Notes under the pieces: model-generated
Databases searched by the model: none
Told to the model about the DNA's origin: nothing
What the model saw: only the letters and a program-made list of their open reading frames with translations
Source of the DNA: JBFLYO01 sp040756745
GTDB lineage: Bacteria > Bacteroidota > Ignavibacteria > UBA10030 > UBA6906
Assembly: GCA_040756745.1 (NCBI GenBank)
Contig: JBFLYO010000009.1
Location: forward strand, 1-64,000
Length of the DNA: 64,000 nucleotides
Reading direction: 5' to 3'
Shown here: positions 53,086 to 62,400 of the stretch, in pieces
Position numbering within the stretch: position 1 is the stretch's first letter
Layout of the letters: every line of letters starts with the position of its first letter
Position numbers and translations under genes: made by a program

Positions 53086-53865
53086 ATGGAAAGCTCCGGG
53101 AACACTACGAAGAAAAGTACGCTCCGCGGCGCACTATTTACGGCCCTTCTGGTTCTGGTCGGCCTTGCGGCGGGGATCGGGGCGAACCTCTGGAAAGAGA
53201 ACCTGCACGTTACGCAGGTTCGCGTTGAGGGGAACCGCATCGTTCCCGACCGCGAGATCCTCCGGCTGGCCGCCGTGCCCGGCGACGAACGGTTGTTCGC
53301 CATCGATCTGTATGCAGTGCGCAGGCGTGTGGAGCAGAATACGTTCATCCGGACCGCGGCAGTGACGCGTGAAGCGCCCGACGGCATCGCCATCGCCGTG
53401 GAGGAACGGACTCCCATTGCGGCCATCGGGCTGCCCCAGCTGATGTATCTCGACGCCGAGGGGACGGTCCTGCCTCCATCGCGATCCGAAGCGCTGGTCG
53501 ATCTCCCCGTTCTGACAGGAGATCTCAGCGCTGAGGCGCTTGTGCCGGGGAGGAAAATTACGAGAAACGATGTGCGCGAGGCAATCGATATACTTGCGAC
53601 CGCGAAGCTTGTGGGTGACGATCTGTACCATCTGATCTCGGAAATCCACTGTGAGTCGGGGAAGGATCTTCTGTTGTACACCGCCGAGGCCGGTGTGTCG
53701 GTCGTCTTCGGCCACGGCGATGTGGCCATGAAGCTCGTGAAGCTTGACGGGTTCTGGCGCGAGGTCGTGGCACAGCGCGGGGCGGGCGATCTGCGGGCGG
53801 TCGACTTGCGCTTCGAAGATCAGGTTGTGGTGCGGTGGAACGAACGCAACACGGAGGCCCCCTAG
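53086..53865 (+). CDS. ftsQ: cell division protein FtsQ
   Basis: The 259-residue protein has a short cytoplasmic N-terminus, a membrane helix (LFTALLVLVGLAAGIGANL at ~15-33), a POTRA domain (VTQVRVEGNRIVPDREILRLA) and an FtsQ beta domain ending DLRAVDLRFEDQVVVRWN. It connects FtsA/FtsK-stage proteins with FtsB/FtsL. It lies four bases after murC and 33 before ftsA, in the standard order. Confidence 0.92.
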   Translation: MESSGNTTKKSTLRGALFTALLVLVGLAAGIGANLWKENLHVTQVRVEGNRIVPDREILRLAAVPGDERLFAIDLYAVRRRVEQNTFIRTAAVTREAPDGIAIAVEERTPIAAIGLPQLMYLDAEGTVLPPSRSEALVDLPVLTGDLSAEALVPGRKITRNDVREAIDILATAKLVGDDLYHLISEIHCESGKDLLLYTAEAGVSVVFGHGDVAMKLVKLDGFWREVVAQRGAGDLRAVDLRFEDQVVVRWNERNTEAP

Positions 53866-53898
53866 CAGGCCTGTTTCACATTTATCGAAGGTTGGATC

Positions 53899-55134
53899 AT
53901 GGATAACATCATCGTGGGTCTCGACATCGGAACGACCAAGGTCTGCGCCGTCGTTGCGGGTACGGATGAGCACGGCCGGATGAACATCCTTGGAGTCGGG
54001 CGGTCACCCTCGGATGGCATGACCCGCGGCGTCGTGACCCACATCGACCGGACCACCAACTCCATCGCCACCGCAGTGCAGGAGGCGCAGGCGTCCTCCG
54101 GCGTGGTGATCAAGTCGGTCATCGTCGGCATTGCGGGCGATCACATCCAGAGCTTCCAGAGCCGGGGGGTCATCGGCATCAGCGGCGCGGACCATGAGGT
54201 CACGCAGTCGGACATCGACCGGCTGATCGAGGACACAAAACGTGTCGCGCTACCCGCCGACCGGAAGATCATCCATGTCATCCCGCAGGAGTTTATCATT
54301 GACGGGCAGGATGGGGTGTACGATCCGCTCGGCATGTCCGGCGTTCGCATGGAGGCGAACGTCCATATCATTACGGGTCTCGTGAGCGCGGCACAGAACA
54401 TCTATAAGTGCGTCCAGCGGGCGGGGCTCGAGGTGAGCGACATGGTGCTTGAGCCGCTGGCGTCGAGTTACGCTGTGCTTGACGATGAGGAAAAGGAAGT
54501 CGGCATCGCGCTCCTGGACGTCGGCGGCGGGACGACGGATCTCGCCGTATTCGAAGAGCGGACGATCCGTCACACGGCGGTCATCGGTATTGCCGGCAAG
54601 AAGGTCACGGACGACATCCGCAAAGGGCTCGGGATCCTCAATGACCAGGCAGAGAAACTGAAGAAGGAACATGGCTTCGCCTACGTACCGGCGGTGGTGG
54701 ACGACGGACCGATCGTCCTGCCGGGGGTCGGAGGACGCGCACCGATCGAGATCGATAAGCGCATTCTCGCGCAGATCATTCAGCCCCGCATGGAAGAAAT
54801 CTTCGAGATCGCTGCGCTTGAGATCAAACGCTCGGGGTATTCCAAGCATCTGTCCGGCGGCGTAGTGCTCACCGGCGGCGGCGCACTCATCAAGGGGACC
54901 GCCGATCTGGCCCGCGAGGTGCTCGGCATGCCGGTCAAGATCGGCATACCCACCGGCTTCTCCGGCGGGCTTGTGCGGGAGATCGAAAACCCGGCATACT
55001 CCACCGCGGTGGGATTGGTCTATCACGGCATGAAGTACCGTGACCGGACTCCTTCCGCGGACGGGACGGGGAAGAGGGACAAATCCGTGACGCGCATGGC
55101 GCAGCGGATGAAGGAATGGTTCGACCAACTCTGA
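53899..55134 (+). CDS. ftsA: cell division protein FtsA
   Basis: The 411-residue actin-like ATPase has IIVGLDIGTTKVCAVV, GVVTHIDRT, the SHS2-type 1C domain (GDHIQSFQSRGVIGI), ALLDVGGGTTDLAVF, VLTGGGALIKG and a C-terminal amphipathic end VTRMAQRMKEWFDQL that fits membrane attachment. FtsA tethers FtsZ to the membrane. A promoter-like sequence for ftsZ overlaps its stop codon. Confidence 0.96.
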   Translation: MDNIIVGLDIGTTKVCAVVAGTDEHGRMNILGVGRSPSDGMTRGVVTHIDRTTNSIATAVQEAQASSGVVIKSVIVGIAGDHIQSFQSRGVIGISGADHEVTQSDIDRLIEDTKRVALPADRKIIHVIPQEFIIDGQDGVYDPLGMSGVRMEANVHIITGLVSAAQNIYKCVQRAGLEVSDMVLEPLASSYAVLDDEEKEVGIALLDVGGGTTDLAVFEERTIRHTAVIGIAGKKVTDDIRKGLGILNDQAEKLKKEHGFAYVPAVVDDGPIVLPGVGGRAPIEIDKRILAQIIQPRMEEIFEIAALEIKRSGYSKHLSGGVVLTGGGALIKGTADLAREVLGMPVKIGIPTGFSGGLVREIENPAYSTAVGLVYHGMKYRDRTPSADGTGKRDKSVTRMAQRMKEWFDQL

Positions 55135-55160
55135 CAAGCGGACAAGTGTGAAAGTATACT
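55131..55160 (+). promoter_or_regulatory. candidate ftsZ promoter
   Basis: CTGACA (55131-55136), an 18-base spacer and TATACT (55155-55160) lie in the 54-base ftsA-ftsZ gap, with the -35 element overlapping the ftsA stop. It would give ftsZ its own expression. Followed by AAAGGAGG nine bases before the GTG start. Confidence 0.5.
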
Positions 55161-55188
55161 CTCTCATTCACCAAAGGAGGATCAACCA

Positions 55189-56367
55189 GTGATCGAACTC
55201 GACAATGGCCTCGATCGTGGCGCGCGGATACGCGTGGTGGGGGTGGGGGGCGGTGGGGGCAACGCCGTCAACAGCATGATCGACAAAGGGCTGCACGGCG
55301 TGGACTTCTTTGCGATCAACACGGACCTCCAGGCCCTGGAGCGGAACCGGGCGCCGAACAGAATTCAGGTCGGCAAAAACCTGACCCGCGGGCTCGGGGC
55401 GGGGGCCGATCCCTCCATCGGCCACAGGGCGGTGGAAGAAGACCGTGAAGAGATCACCCGGGCCATGTCAGGCAGCGACATGGTCTTTATCACGGCCGGC
55501 ATGGGAGGCGGCACGGGGACCGGCGGCGCACCGCTGGTGGCGAACATCGCCAAGAGCCTCGGCTCGCTCGTGGTCGGCATTGTCACCCGGCCCTTCAACT
55601 GCGAAGGGAAGAAGCGCTCGGCGCAGGCCGAGGTCGGACTCGACGAGCTGAAAAAGCAGGTCGATACGCTCATCGTGATCCCGAACCAGAAACTGCTCAC
55701 GATCGTAGACCGGAACACGCCGCTCCGCGAGGCCTTCGACGTCGCTAACCAGGTGCTCTACGGCGCCACGCGGGGGATCTCGGAGCTCATCACCGTCCCG
55801 GGCCTCATCAACGTGGATTTCGCAGACGTCCGCACAGTGATGCGGGAGATGGGAGATGCGGTCATGGGGTCGGGTGTCGCGACAGGAGACAACCGTGCAG
55901 TGGAAGCCGCGCATCTTGCGATTTCCAGTCCGCTCCTCGAAGACGTTTCGATCGCGGGCGCGCAGGGCGTGCTGGTGAACATCACCGGCGGCTCCAACAT
56001 GACGCTGACAGAAGTGGAGGAGGCGACCGAGATCATCCATGCCGCCGCGGGCGAAGACGCCAACGTCATCCTCGGCGCGGTGGTCGATGAGGAGGTGGAG
56101 AATGAAGTGATGGTCACCGTCATCGCGACGGGCTTCAACCGGAAAGGGGGCATCCCGCTGTCATCACGCCAGCCGCGCGCAGTGAAGGTCGTCGAGAAAA
56201 TCCCGACGGGCGTTGCAGACCTGCAGAAGTACGACGAACCGGCGTACATCCGGCGGGGAGTCGACATTCAGGTGAGCCCGTACCGGAGCGCCGCGGAGGG
56301 AAACAGGGAGAAGATCGACAAATCCGATCCGGAGAAGCCCGCCTTCCTGCGGAAGATCATGGACTGA
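55189..56367 (+). CDS. ftsZ: cell division GTPase FtsZ
   Basis: The gene starts at GTG 55189 after an excellent ribosome site (AAAGGAGG). The 392-residue tubulin homologue has RVVGVGGGGGNAVN, the signature GGGTGTGGAPLVA (~104-116), VTRPFNCEGKKR and DFADVRTVM for the T7 synergy region. After a short linker comes the conserved C-terminal peptide KPAFLRKIMD, which binds FtsA. It forms the Z ring and closes the dcw cluster. Confidence 0.97.
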   Translation: MIELDNGLDRGARIRVVGVGGGGGNAVNSMIDKGLHGVDFFAINTDLQALERNRAPNRIQVGKNLTRGLGAGADPSIGHRAVEEDREEITRAMSGSDMVFITAGMGGGTGTGGAPLVANIAKSLGSLVVGIVTRPFNCEGKKRSAQAEVGLDELKKQVDTLIVIPNQKLLTIVDRNTPLREAFDVANQVLYGATRGISELITVPGLINVDFADVRTVMREMGDAVMGSGVATGDNRAVEAAHLAISSPLLEDVSIAGAQGVLVNITGGSNMTLTEVEEATEIIHAAAGEDANVILGAVVDEEVENEVMVTVIATGFNRKGGIPLSSRQPRAVKVVEKIPTGVADLQKYDEPAYIRRGVDIQVSPYRSAAEGNREKIDKSDPEKPAFLRKIMD

Positions 56368-56406
56368 TCGCTGGACCTCACGAGAGAGAGGCCATTGTCA
56401 GAGACG

Positions 56407-56426
56407 GCCCCGCGGAGAGGCGGGGC
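56407..56426. terminator. hairpin terminator after ftsZ
   Basis: GCCCCGC (56407-56413) pairs with GCGGGGC (56420-56426) around a six-base loop and is followed by TGTTCTGTTT. It is 39 bases beyond the ftsZ stop, and its 3' arm is the first part of the 240-base repeat. Confidence 0.7.
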
Positions 56427-56650
56427 TGTTCTGTTTACGGCGTAAGCACCAAATCACAAACACCACATCACAAATACCAAATTACAAGCACCAAATCTCA
56501 AACAAATCCAAAATCCCAAGGAAGAAATGACCAAAATCAAAGCGTGCAGTTTAGTTCATTTCGGATTTCGGTGATTGGTGCTTGTTTGAGATTTGGTGCT
56601 TGAGATTTCATGCTTTTGAGATGGTTCTTGGAATTCGGTTCTTCTACTGA
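56420..56650. repeat. AC-rich inverted-repeat element, copy 1
   Basis: About 230 bases match 59248-59475 in the same orientation with few differences. The left half is AC-rich (CACCAAATC, ACAAACACC, ACAAATACC units). A perfect 20-base inverted repeat, AAGCACCAAATCTCAAACAA at 56486-56505 and its complement at 56582-56601, would form a long hairpin with a ~76-base loop. It ends about ten bases before the stop codon of the minus-strand gene at 56660. Confidence 0.85.
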
Positions 56651-56659
56651 CCAACCGGC

Positions 56660-57622
56660 TCAACGGATGAAGTGAGAGAGAGTCGCGATCTGGACCTCAG
56701 ACCCGACGACCCCGTTGTGACGGATCTTCCGGTAGACATAATAGTTCACATCCGCGTTTGGATGCACATCCCAGGTAAGATGAGGATGCTCTCCTACGAG
56801 GCCGCTCACCCAGAAATTCTGCACGCGAACTGGCTTGAGGAGCTGGGAATTTGCCGTGTAGACAGTTGAGAATTTGTCGAGGGAGGCGGTGACCTGGTGA
56901 CTCCAGCTTCCTCCGTCGCTCCATGACAGAAACGTGTAGATCAGACCGTTTATTGTCTGCATGGTTACCGCCGCAATGGTGTGCGTATTCGGCATGCCTG
57001 ATTGCACTGCCCACTTCGGCTTGAAGGGGGCAGTATAGGTGCCACCATCCACGATTACAACTCCACCCGGAAGCCCAGAATTGGTGACCGTGACCGGGAT
57101 TCTTGGGTAGGCAGGACTCTTCCTTCCTCCCTCCCACATGGCAACTCCACCCGAGATCCTGTGCGCCAATAATAAATCAGGATTGTTGTAGAACCATCCG
57201 TCGGCACAGTTGTACCAGAGCTTCATGTCTGCGGTGTTGTAACCTGTACCGAATTGACCGTTGCCATCTTCATAGTCGGCATCGCGATAATCCACGGTGA
57301 TAATGTGACCCTCAATGGTGATTTTGTAAGCGCCGTAGGCAAAGAAACTTGCCCCGGTGGCGCCGGGGCATCCACCTCGATTGGTGTGTTGAAGGAAGAA
57401 CGTGGGGGTAGTCTGAGAGCGGTAGTCGAAGTCGTGAGTGAGCGGATACCAACTGCACCAGTCGTGCGCAACACTTGCGGCGGAGGCATCGGCAGTGATG
57501 AATTTTGCGGTCACGGGATTGACTACGTCTATTTCCATCTCTCCCTGAATGAGAATCGTTTGAGCTGAGACTGGCTCGGCCAGCAGCAAAGCCAAAAACA
57601 AAGCAGTCATTTTAATATACAT
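56660..57622 (-). CDS. exported protein ending inside a fibronectin type III-like domain
   Basis: The start is ATG 57622, with AAAGGAGGG seven bases upstream; a longer frame reaches 57739 but overlaps the upstream gene. The 320-residue product has a signal peptide (MYIKMTALFLALLLAEPVSAQ, first part quoted). Its body has eight or so Trp/Tyr-rich beta segments of no known family (GYNTADMKLWYNCADGWFYN). The end VRVQNFWVSGLVGEHPHLTWDVHPNADVNYYVYRKI (quoted in part: LTWDVHPNADVNYYVYRKI) matches the first half of a fibronectin III domain, then stops after HFIR. Family domains are ~90 residues, so the C-terminus looks cut, next to the repeat. No T9SS tail is present. Confidence 0.7.
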   Translation of the reverse strand: MYIKMTALFLALLLAEPVSAQTILIQGEMEIDVVNPVTAKFITADASAASVAHDWCSWYPLTHDFDYRSQTTPTFFLQHTNRGGCPGATGASFFAYGAYKITIEGHIITVDYRDADYEDGNGQFGTGYNTADMKLWYNCADGWFYNNPDLLLAHRISGGVAMWEGGRKSPAYPRIPVTVTNSGLPGGVVIVDGGTYTAPFKPKWAVQSGMPNTHTIAAVTMQTINGLIYTFLSWSDGGSWSHQVTASLDKFSTVYTANSQLLKPVRVQNFWVSGLVGEHPHLTWDVHPNADVNYYVYRKIRHNGVVGSEVQIATLSHFIR

Positions 57623-57650
57623 GGCGCCCTCCTTTGTGTAGTAATGGGGT

Positions 57651-58895
57651 TCACCTGATTTTGTACAGGTGAAACCCGCGTGCACGATCTGACCCCACAT
57701 AGATCTTCCCGTCACTACTAATCGCAGGTCTAGAATCAATGTCTGGCACAGAACCGTCGGGACTCCGGAGGCTCATCTGCCAACGGAGCGTCCCGTTGGG
57801 ATTGATGATAAGAAAGTTAACGCTATCAGCAGGCCCTCTATTGGTCAACGTGCCCAGGTATAGTACCCCACTACTGTCAATGGCAGGCACGCACTGCGAC
57901 CGCGCAGGGATGGGATAGCTCCATCTGAGCTTGCCGACATGATCAAAGGCATAGAGACGGCTTCCGGCGATATAGATAGTACCATCCCGGCCAATGACCG
58001 GCCCGGGATCTTCGTACCCCCAGTATATGCCACTCCGAATCCAACGGACGGCCCCTGCTGAGCTCAGCGACAACACCTGATCAGGTCCCCCACCCAAATA
58101 GACGTTTCCATCATTATCGACTGCCGGATTGGAGGGACCCTGAATTGCATATTTCCATTTCACGATGCCACTGGAGTCCACGGCGTAAAGAGCGCAATAA
58201 CCCGGCACGTAAAGGGTCGCCCCATCAGGACTCATGGCGAGGGAATAATGACATGCGTCAGTAGTGTCCGGTCTGAATTCCCAATACAGTGTGCCGTTCT
58301 TTCTGATAGCATACAGTGATTTCGAGGCGATGTAGATGATCTCCCCATCCTTTGAGATCGAGGGGGATGAGAGGGGTTCCCAACCAACGAGCTGGAATCT
58401 CCAATTCAGCGTTCCATCCGGTTGGTAGGAATGTAGATACGTATTCCCTGTACCGTCGGTAGCATAGCAATAAACTGTGCCATCATTGGCCACGAGAGGG
58501 GAACTGTCGCCGCCGCCTCCGACGCTGCTCCACTTCTGAGTCCCTTGAGGATTGACTGCGAAGAATTTCTTATTCTCTGCACCAAAGTACACCGTCCCGT
58601 CAAAGGCAATGGCAGGGGAAGAATACACGTTATGACCCGCGTCGAAGAGCCACTCGACTTTGCCCTCTTGGGGACCGCGGTATGGGCTCCTCCCCGTGTG
58701 TTGCGGGTCGTGCAGGAACATCGGCCAGGGAGAATTTGCCAGCCCCGGCCAGGGGATATCCACTTGTGGCTGTGTTACCCAGTTGGTATCGGGAGGAGGA
58801 GGATTGGGACTTACGGGCGGTTCAGACTTCTTGCACGAGCCTAACAGGAGAGCGACTAGGACTATCAATACGCAATATCGATGGAGCCGCCTCGT
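57651..58895 (-). CDS. lipoprotein with PQQ-like beta-propeller repeats, probable ACG start
   Basis: The frame TTG 58868 gives MIVLVALLLGSC, a lipobox without the basic n-region. Nine codons upstream is ACG 58895, five bases after AGGAGG (58906-58901); from there the leader reads MRRLHRYCVLIVLVALLLGSC (one residue short in this quote is none), a normal lipoprotein signal. No ATG, GTG or TTG lies between. The mature part, after a Pro-rich linker, has about seven PQQ/quinoprotein-like blades (SPAIAFDGTVYFGAENKKFF, SPSISKDGEIIYIASKSLYA, GPVIGRDGTIYIAGSRLYAF). Such proteins are usually non-enzymatic surface or assembly factors. The next gene starts 28 bases downstream, so the two form an operon from the promoter at 59109. 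Confidence 0.75.
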   Translation of the reverse strand, partial: TRRLHRYCVLIVLVALLLGSCKKSEPPVSPNPPPPDTNWVTQPQVDIPWPGLANSPWPMFLHDPQHTGRSPYRGPQEGKVEWLFDAGHNVYSSPAIAFDGTVYFGAENKKFFAVNPQGTQKWSSVGGGGDSSPLVANDGTVYCYATDGTGNTYLHSYQPDGTLNWRFQLVGWEPLSSPSISKDGEIIYIASKSLYAIRKNGTLYWEFRPDTTDACHYSLAMSPDGATLYVPGYCALYAVDSSGIVKWKYAIQGPSNPAVDNDGNVYLGGGPDQVLSLSSAGAVRWIRSGIYWGYEDPGPVIGRDGTIYIAGSRLYAFDHVGKLRWSYPIPARSQCVPAIDSSGVLYLGTLTNRGPADSVNFLIINPNGTLRWQMSLRSPDGSVPDIDSRPAISSDGKIYVGSDRARGFHLYKIR

Positions 58896-59108
58896 ATCTG
58901 CCTCCTACAAATGAGCAGGATTCCCCTCTGCAATGACTCGCGCATCACCTGAAGACCTCAAGAGACATACTGCATTCAAAGCGCCAATCGTGCGAAAAGC
59001 GTTTCGGTTGAAAAGGTCAGCGGGGGGGAACTCGCGGCGGGCCTCAGCAGCCTGAGCGCATCACCAGGAAGGCGCCAAGCGTAGCTGAAAGGAACGGATT
59101 GCTCATTT

Positions 59109-59137
59109 AGTATACGACCGCATTTGCCGGATGTCAA
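59109..59137 (-). promoter_or_regulatory. consensus sigma70-type promoter for the exported-protein pair
   Basis: On the minus strand TTGACA (59137-59132) and TATACT (59114-59109) are separated by exactly 17 bases. Transcription should start near 59102, leaving a ~200-base untranslated leader before 58895, in which I see no known riboswitch. Confidence 0.75.
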
Positions 59138-59235
59138 GATTGAAGGAACTTTGGTGAGAGATTTACGTACTGCGTGGTGTTGACAATGTCCGCTCACTGG
59201 CCTTGTGCTGTGTTCCGGCCGTTGTCACAGAAAGA

Positions 59236-59253
59236 CCCCGCGGTGACGCGGGG
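59236..59253. terminator. hairpin terminator next to repeat copy 2
   Basis: CCCCGCG (59236-59242) pairs with CGCGGGG (59247-59253) around GTGA. T-rich stretches follow on both strands (TGTTCTGTTT on +, TCTTTCTG on -), so it may end the minus-strand T9SS gene transcript as well. It resembles the ftsZ terminator, and both abut the same repeat. Confidence 0.6.
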
Positions 59254-59475
59254 CTGTTCTGTTTACGGCGTAAGCACCAAATCACAAACACCACATCACA
59301 AATACCAAATTACAAGCACCAAATCTCAAACAAATCCAAAATTCCAAGGAAGAAATAACCAAAACCAAAGTATGCAGGTTGATTTCGGATTTCGGTGATT
59401 GGTGCTTGTTTGAGAATTGGTGCTTGAGATTTGATGCTTCCGAGATGGTTCGTGTGATTTGGTTTTTCTTTCGAC
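59248..59475. repeat. AC-rich inverted-repeat element, copy 2
   Basis: This is the direct second copy of the element at 56420-56650. The inverted repeat arms are 59314-59333 and 59406-59425, with one mismatch between arms. It ends eight bases before the stop codon of the large T9SS gene. Confidence 0.85.
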
Positions 59476-59482
59476 CTCACTG

Positions 59483-62400
59483 CTACTTGATGAGCAGCAT
59501 CTTCTCTGACTTCGTATAGTCGCCCGCCATCAATCGGTAGAGATACACTCCGCTTGCCAGTCCCGCAGCATTAAATACCACCGATTTGTATCCCGCCTCC
59601 TCGAACTCTTCAACGAGTGTCATTACCTCCCGGCCAAGGATATCGTACACTTTCAAACTGACATAGCACCTCCAGGGGATGTCGTATTTGATTGTGGTTG
59701 ATGGGTTGAAGGGATCCGGATAGTTCTCTCTGAGGCAGAATTGCCTGGGTAACGCCTCGGTTTCCTCCACTGCGATCACATTTCCTGCAGTTGCAGACGC
59801 ATCCCGGCACAACGCGGAGCTGCCTGTAGAATTAAAGGCACACACGCGGTACCAGTACGTGGTCCCAAACGAAAGGGCGGAATCGGTGTAGCTTTCCTGG
59901 TTCGCTGCCAGGGTGGCAACAGTCCTGTATGCGCCGCTGATACCGTCACTCCGATGGATCCGGAATCCATTCTCATTTGTGGAATTATCAGACCAGGTGA
60001 GGTGGATCTCGGTCATCGAAGTCGCATCCGCCGTTAACTCAGAGGGAGGTTCCGGAATCAACAGTGCATTATGGTATGCCAGTACGCTCCCGGATCCTCC
60101 CACCGCCCAGCCGCGATTCAGGTCTGCAAAGAAGATTCCAAGCAGCCATGAACCGGCAGGTGAGGCATCCTCTGTCCAGGATTCCCCGCCGTCTGTGCTC
60201 CGCCAGAATTTTGAATTGCCGCCAGAGAGATCAATATTTCCATTCCCATCGATCCCCTTTGCGACCCCCGCATCGGTTCCCGCGGCCCACGCATGCAGAT
60301 CGTCAAGCATACATACGTCTTCGACAATACCTCCAGCAGTGCACTTTACCACCCAGCTGCTGCCTCCATCCGTGGTCTTGAGAATCGTGCCATCTCCCAC
60401 AACAAAGCCGGTGTCGGAGTTTTGGAAGAAAACACCGTTCAGCCACTTGTTGGTCGGGACGCCGTTGGTTTGAGGCAACCAGGTATTCCCGGCATCTGTC
60501 GTTTTGAGAATGGTACTGTACATCCCGATCGCCCAGCCGGTGGTTGCATTGACGAAAAATACATCCATCAGACCAGTTCCAGCGGGCGGGCTCTGCAGAT
60601 TCCAGGAATTCCCGCCATCGGTTGTTCTGTATATAACACGATCGACGGTTCCTCCGCCCACCACCCACCCGTTTCTTGCATCCTGGAAGAACATTGCCTG
60701 AAACGTTCTTCCGGTTGACGTTGTACGCTGGCTCCAGGTCGCGCCCCCGTCAGTTGTCTTGAGAATTCTCCCTCCTGACTGACACGCCCAGCCGGTCATG
60801 CAGTCAGCAAAGTACATATCGGTGATGCGATACGTGTTGGGTGCATTTCTCAATTCCCAGGTTTCTCCGGCATTGCTTGTCTTCATAAATGTTCCCATGG
60901 TGCCGCCCGCCCAACCAGTGAGCGGGTCAACAAAGTACACACCGCTCATCCGTTCAAGCGTTGAGTACGAAAGATTTGTCCACGCTGAACCGCCATCGGT
61001 CGTCTTGAAGACCGCACCAGTTTGTCCAACTACATAGCCAACCTGGGAATCGTTCATGTCAATCGAGTTTAGGCTCTTTGATACCGCTTTCGATACCCAG
61101 GTCGTGCCGCCGTTGACAGTGTTCAGAATGACCCCCTGGTTGAGAAGATTTCCACCGACGATCCAACCGGTTTGGGCATCTGTGAAATCAAGAGAGGTCA
61201 GTGTGAGGGTTGACCCGGAAGACTGGGTATTCCAGAGTCCGCCTCCATCAGTGGTCTTGAGTACGACTCCACTCTGGCCAACCGCCCATCCGGTTTGATT
61301 GTCAACAAAGCGAACGGAACTGAGGGGACTGGAAACAGGAGCTGTTTGCCTTGTCCAGGTCTCGCCACTGTTCGTGGTTTTGAATATTAGCGCATCATCG
61401 GGGTAAGAGGCCCTGCCGACTGCCCACCCGGTCTGTCCGTCGACGAAGTGAAGTGAATTCAGGAAACTGCTCACAAAACCCCCAATGGTGTCCTCCATCC
61501 AGACATTCCCTCCATCAACTGTGTTCAAAATGAGCGCGTCATAGTAGTTACCTGGCTTCGGTGACCCGCCGGCTACCCACCCGTGCTGCGAATCGACGAA
61601 CCAGACAGACCGCAGGTCTGCCCAGGTTGCGCTTACCTGCTTGCTCCAGGTCGTTCCACCATCAGTGGTCCGACAAATGCATCCTTGACAGTAAGGAGTG
61701 CATTCGGAACCCACTATCCATCCGTGTTGCGAATCGATAAAGAACACTGCGTCTGGATAAATGTTGTCCGGGATGGGCAATCCGAGCCAGGATCTACCTC
61801 CGTTCGTAGTATGGAAAACCTCTCCGCCGCCTGCGATCCACCCCATTTGGCTTGTGAGAAAGAACACCGATTCTAACTCACTGAATGTCGGTACGTTCGG
61901 ATGCTGGAGATACCAGTTCCCGACTGGCTGTGGTGCCAGGACTTCGATAGTAAACGTGTCGATGTCGGTGCCGCCCCTGCCATCGGAGACCTGCATGCTT
62001 GCGGGGAAGCTGCCGCTTATTCCTGCCGCCGGCGCAATCTGGAGGGTTGCTGTTGCACTGTTGCCGGACTGAGAGAATCCGGTTATTGACAGGAAACCCG
62101 GATTCGTGAGGATGGAAAACGTAAGCGGGTCGCTGTCTGCATCGGTCGCGGAGAGCGGAACCCCCTTTGTCTCGCCCGCCGTAACGAAGTGATTGCCGAT
62201 GTCGGCGAGCACGGGTGGCGTATTGAAACCAACCGGCTGCACGATGACTTCAGCCGGTGAGGGGAGCGAATCGTTCGCGACAAACTCATCACCGCTCAAT
62301 GAGGTCCAGGCATTGAAGTGATACGTCCCTTCAGTCGTTGGTTTCCATGGCGCAGTGAACGATTTTGCAGATGTTATCCCGGGGGCCAGCGCGCCGGAAA

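Noticed and set aside
59270..59345. CRISPR-like array of short CACCAAAT/ACAAACACC units
   Set aside because: Units are 8-15 bases, degenerate and without constant spacers; the block is one half of an inverted-repeat element present twice, and no cas genes are nearby.
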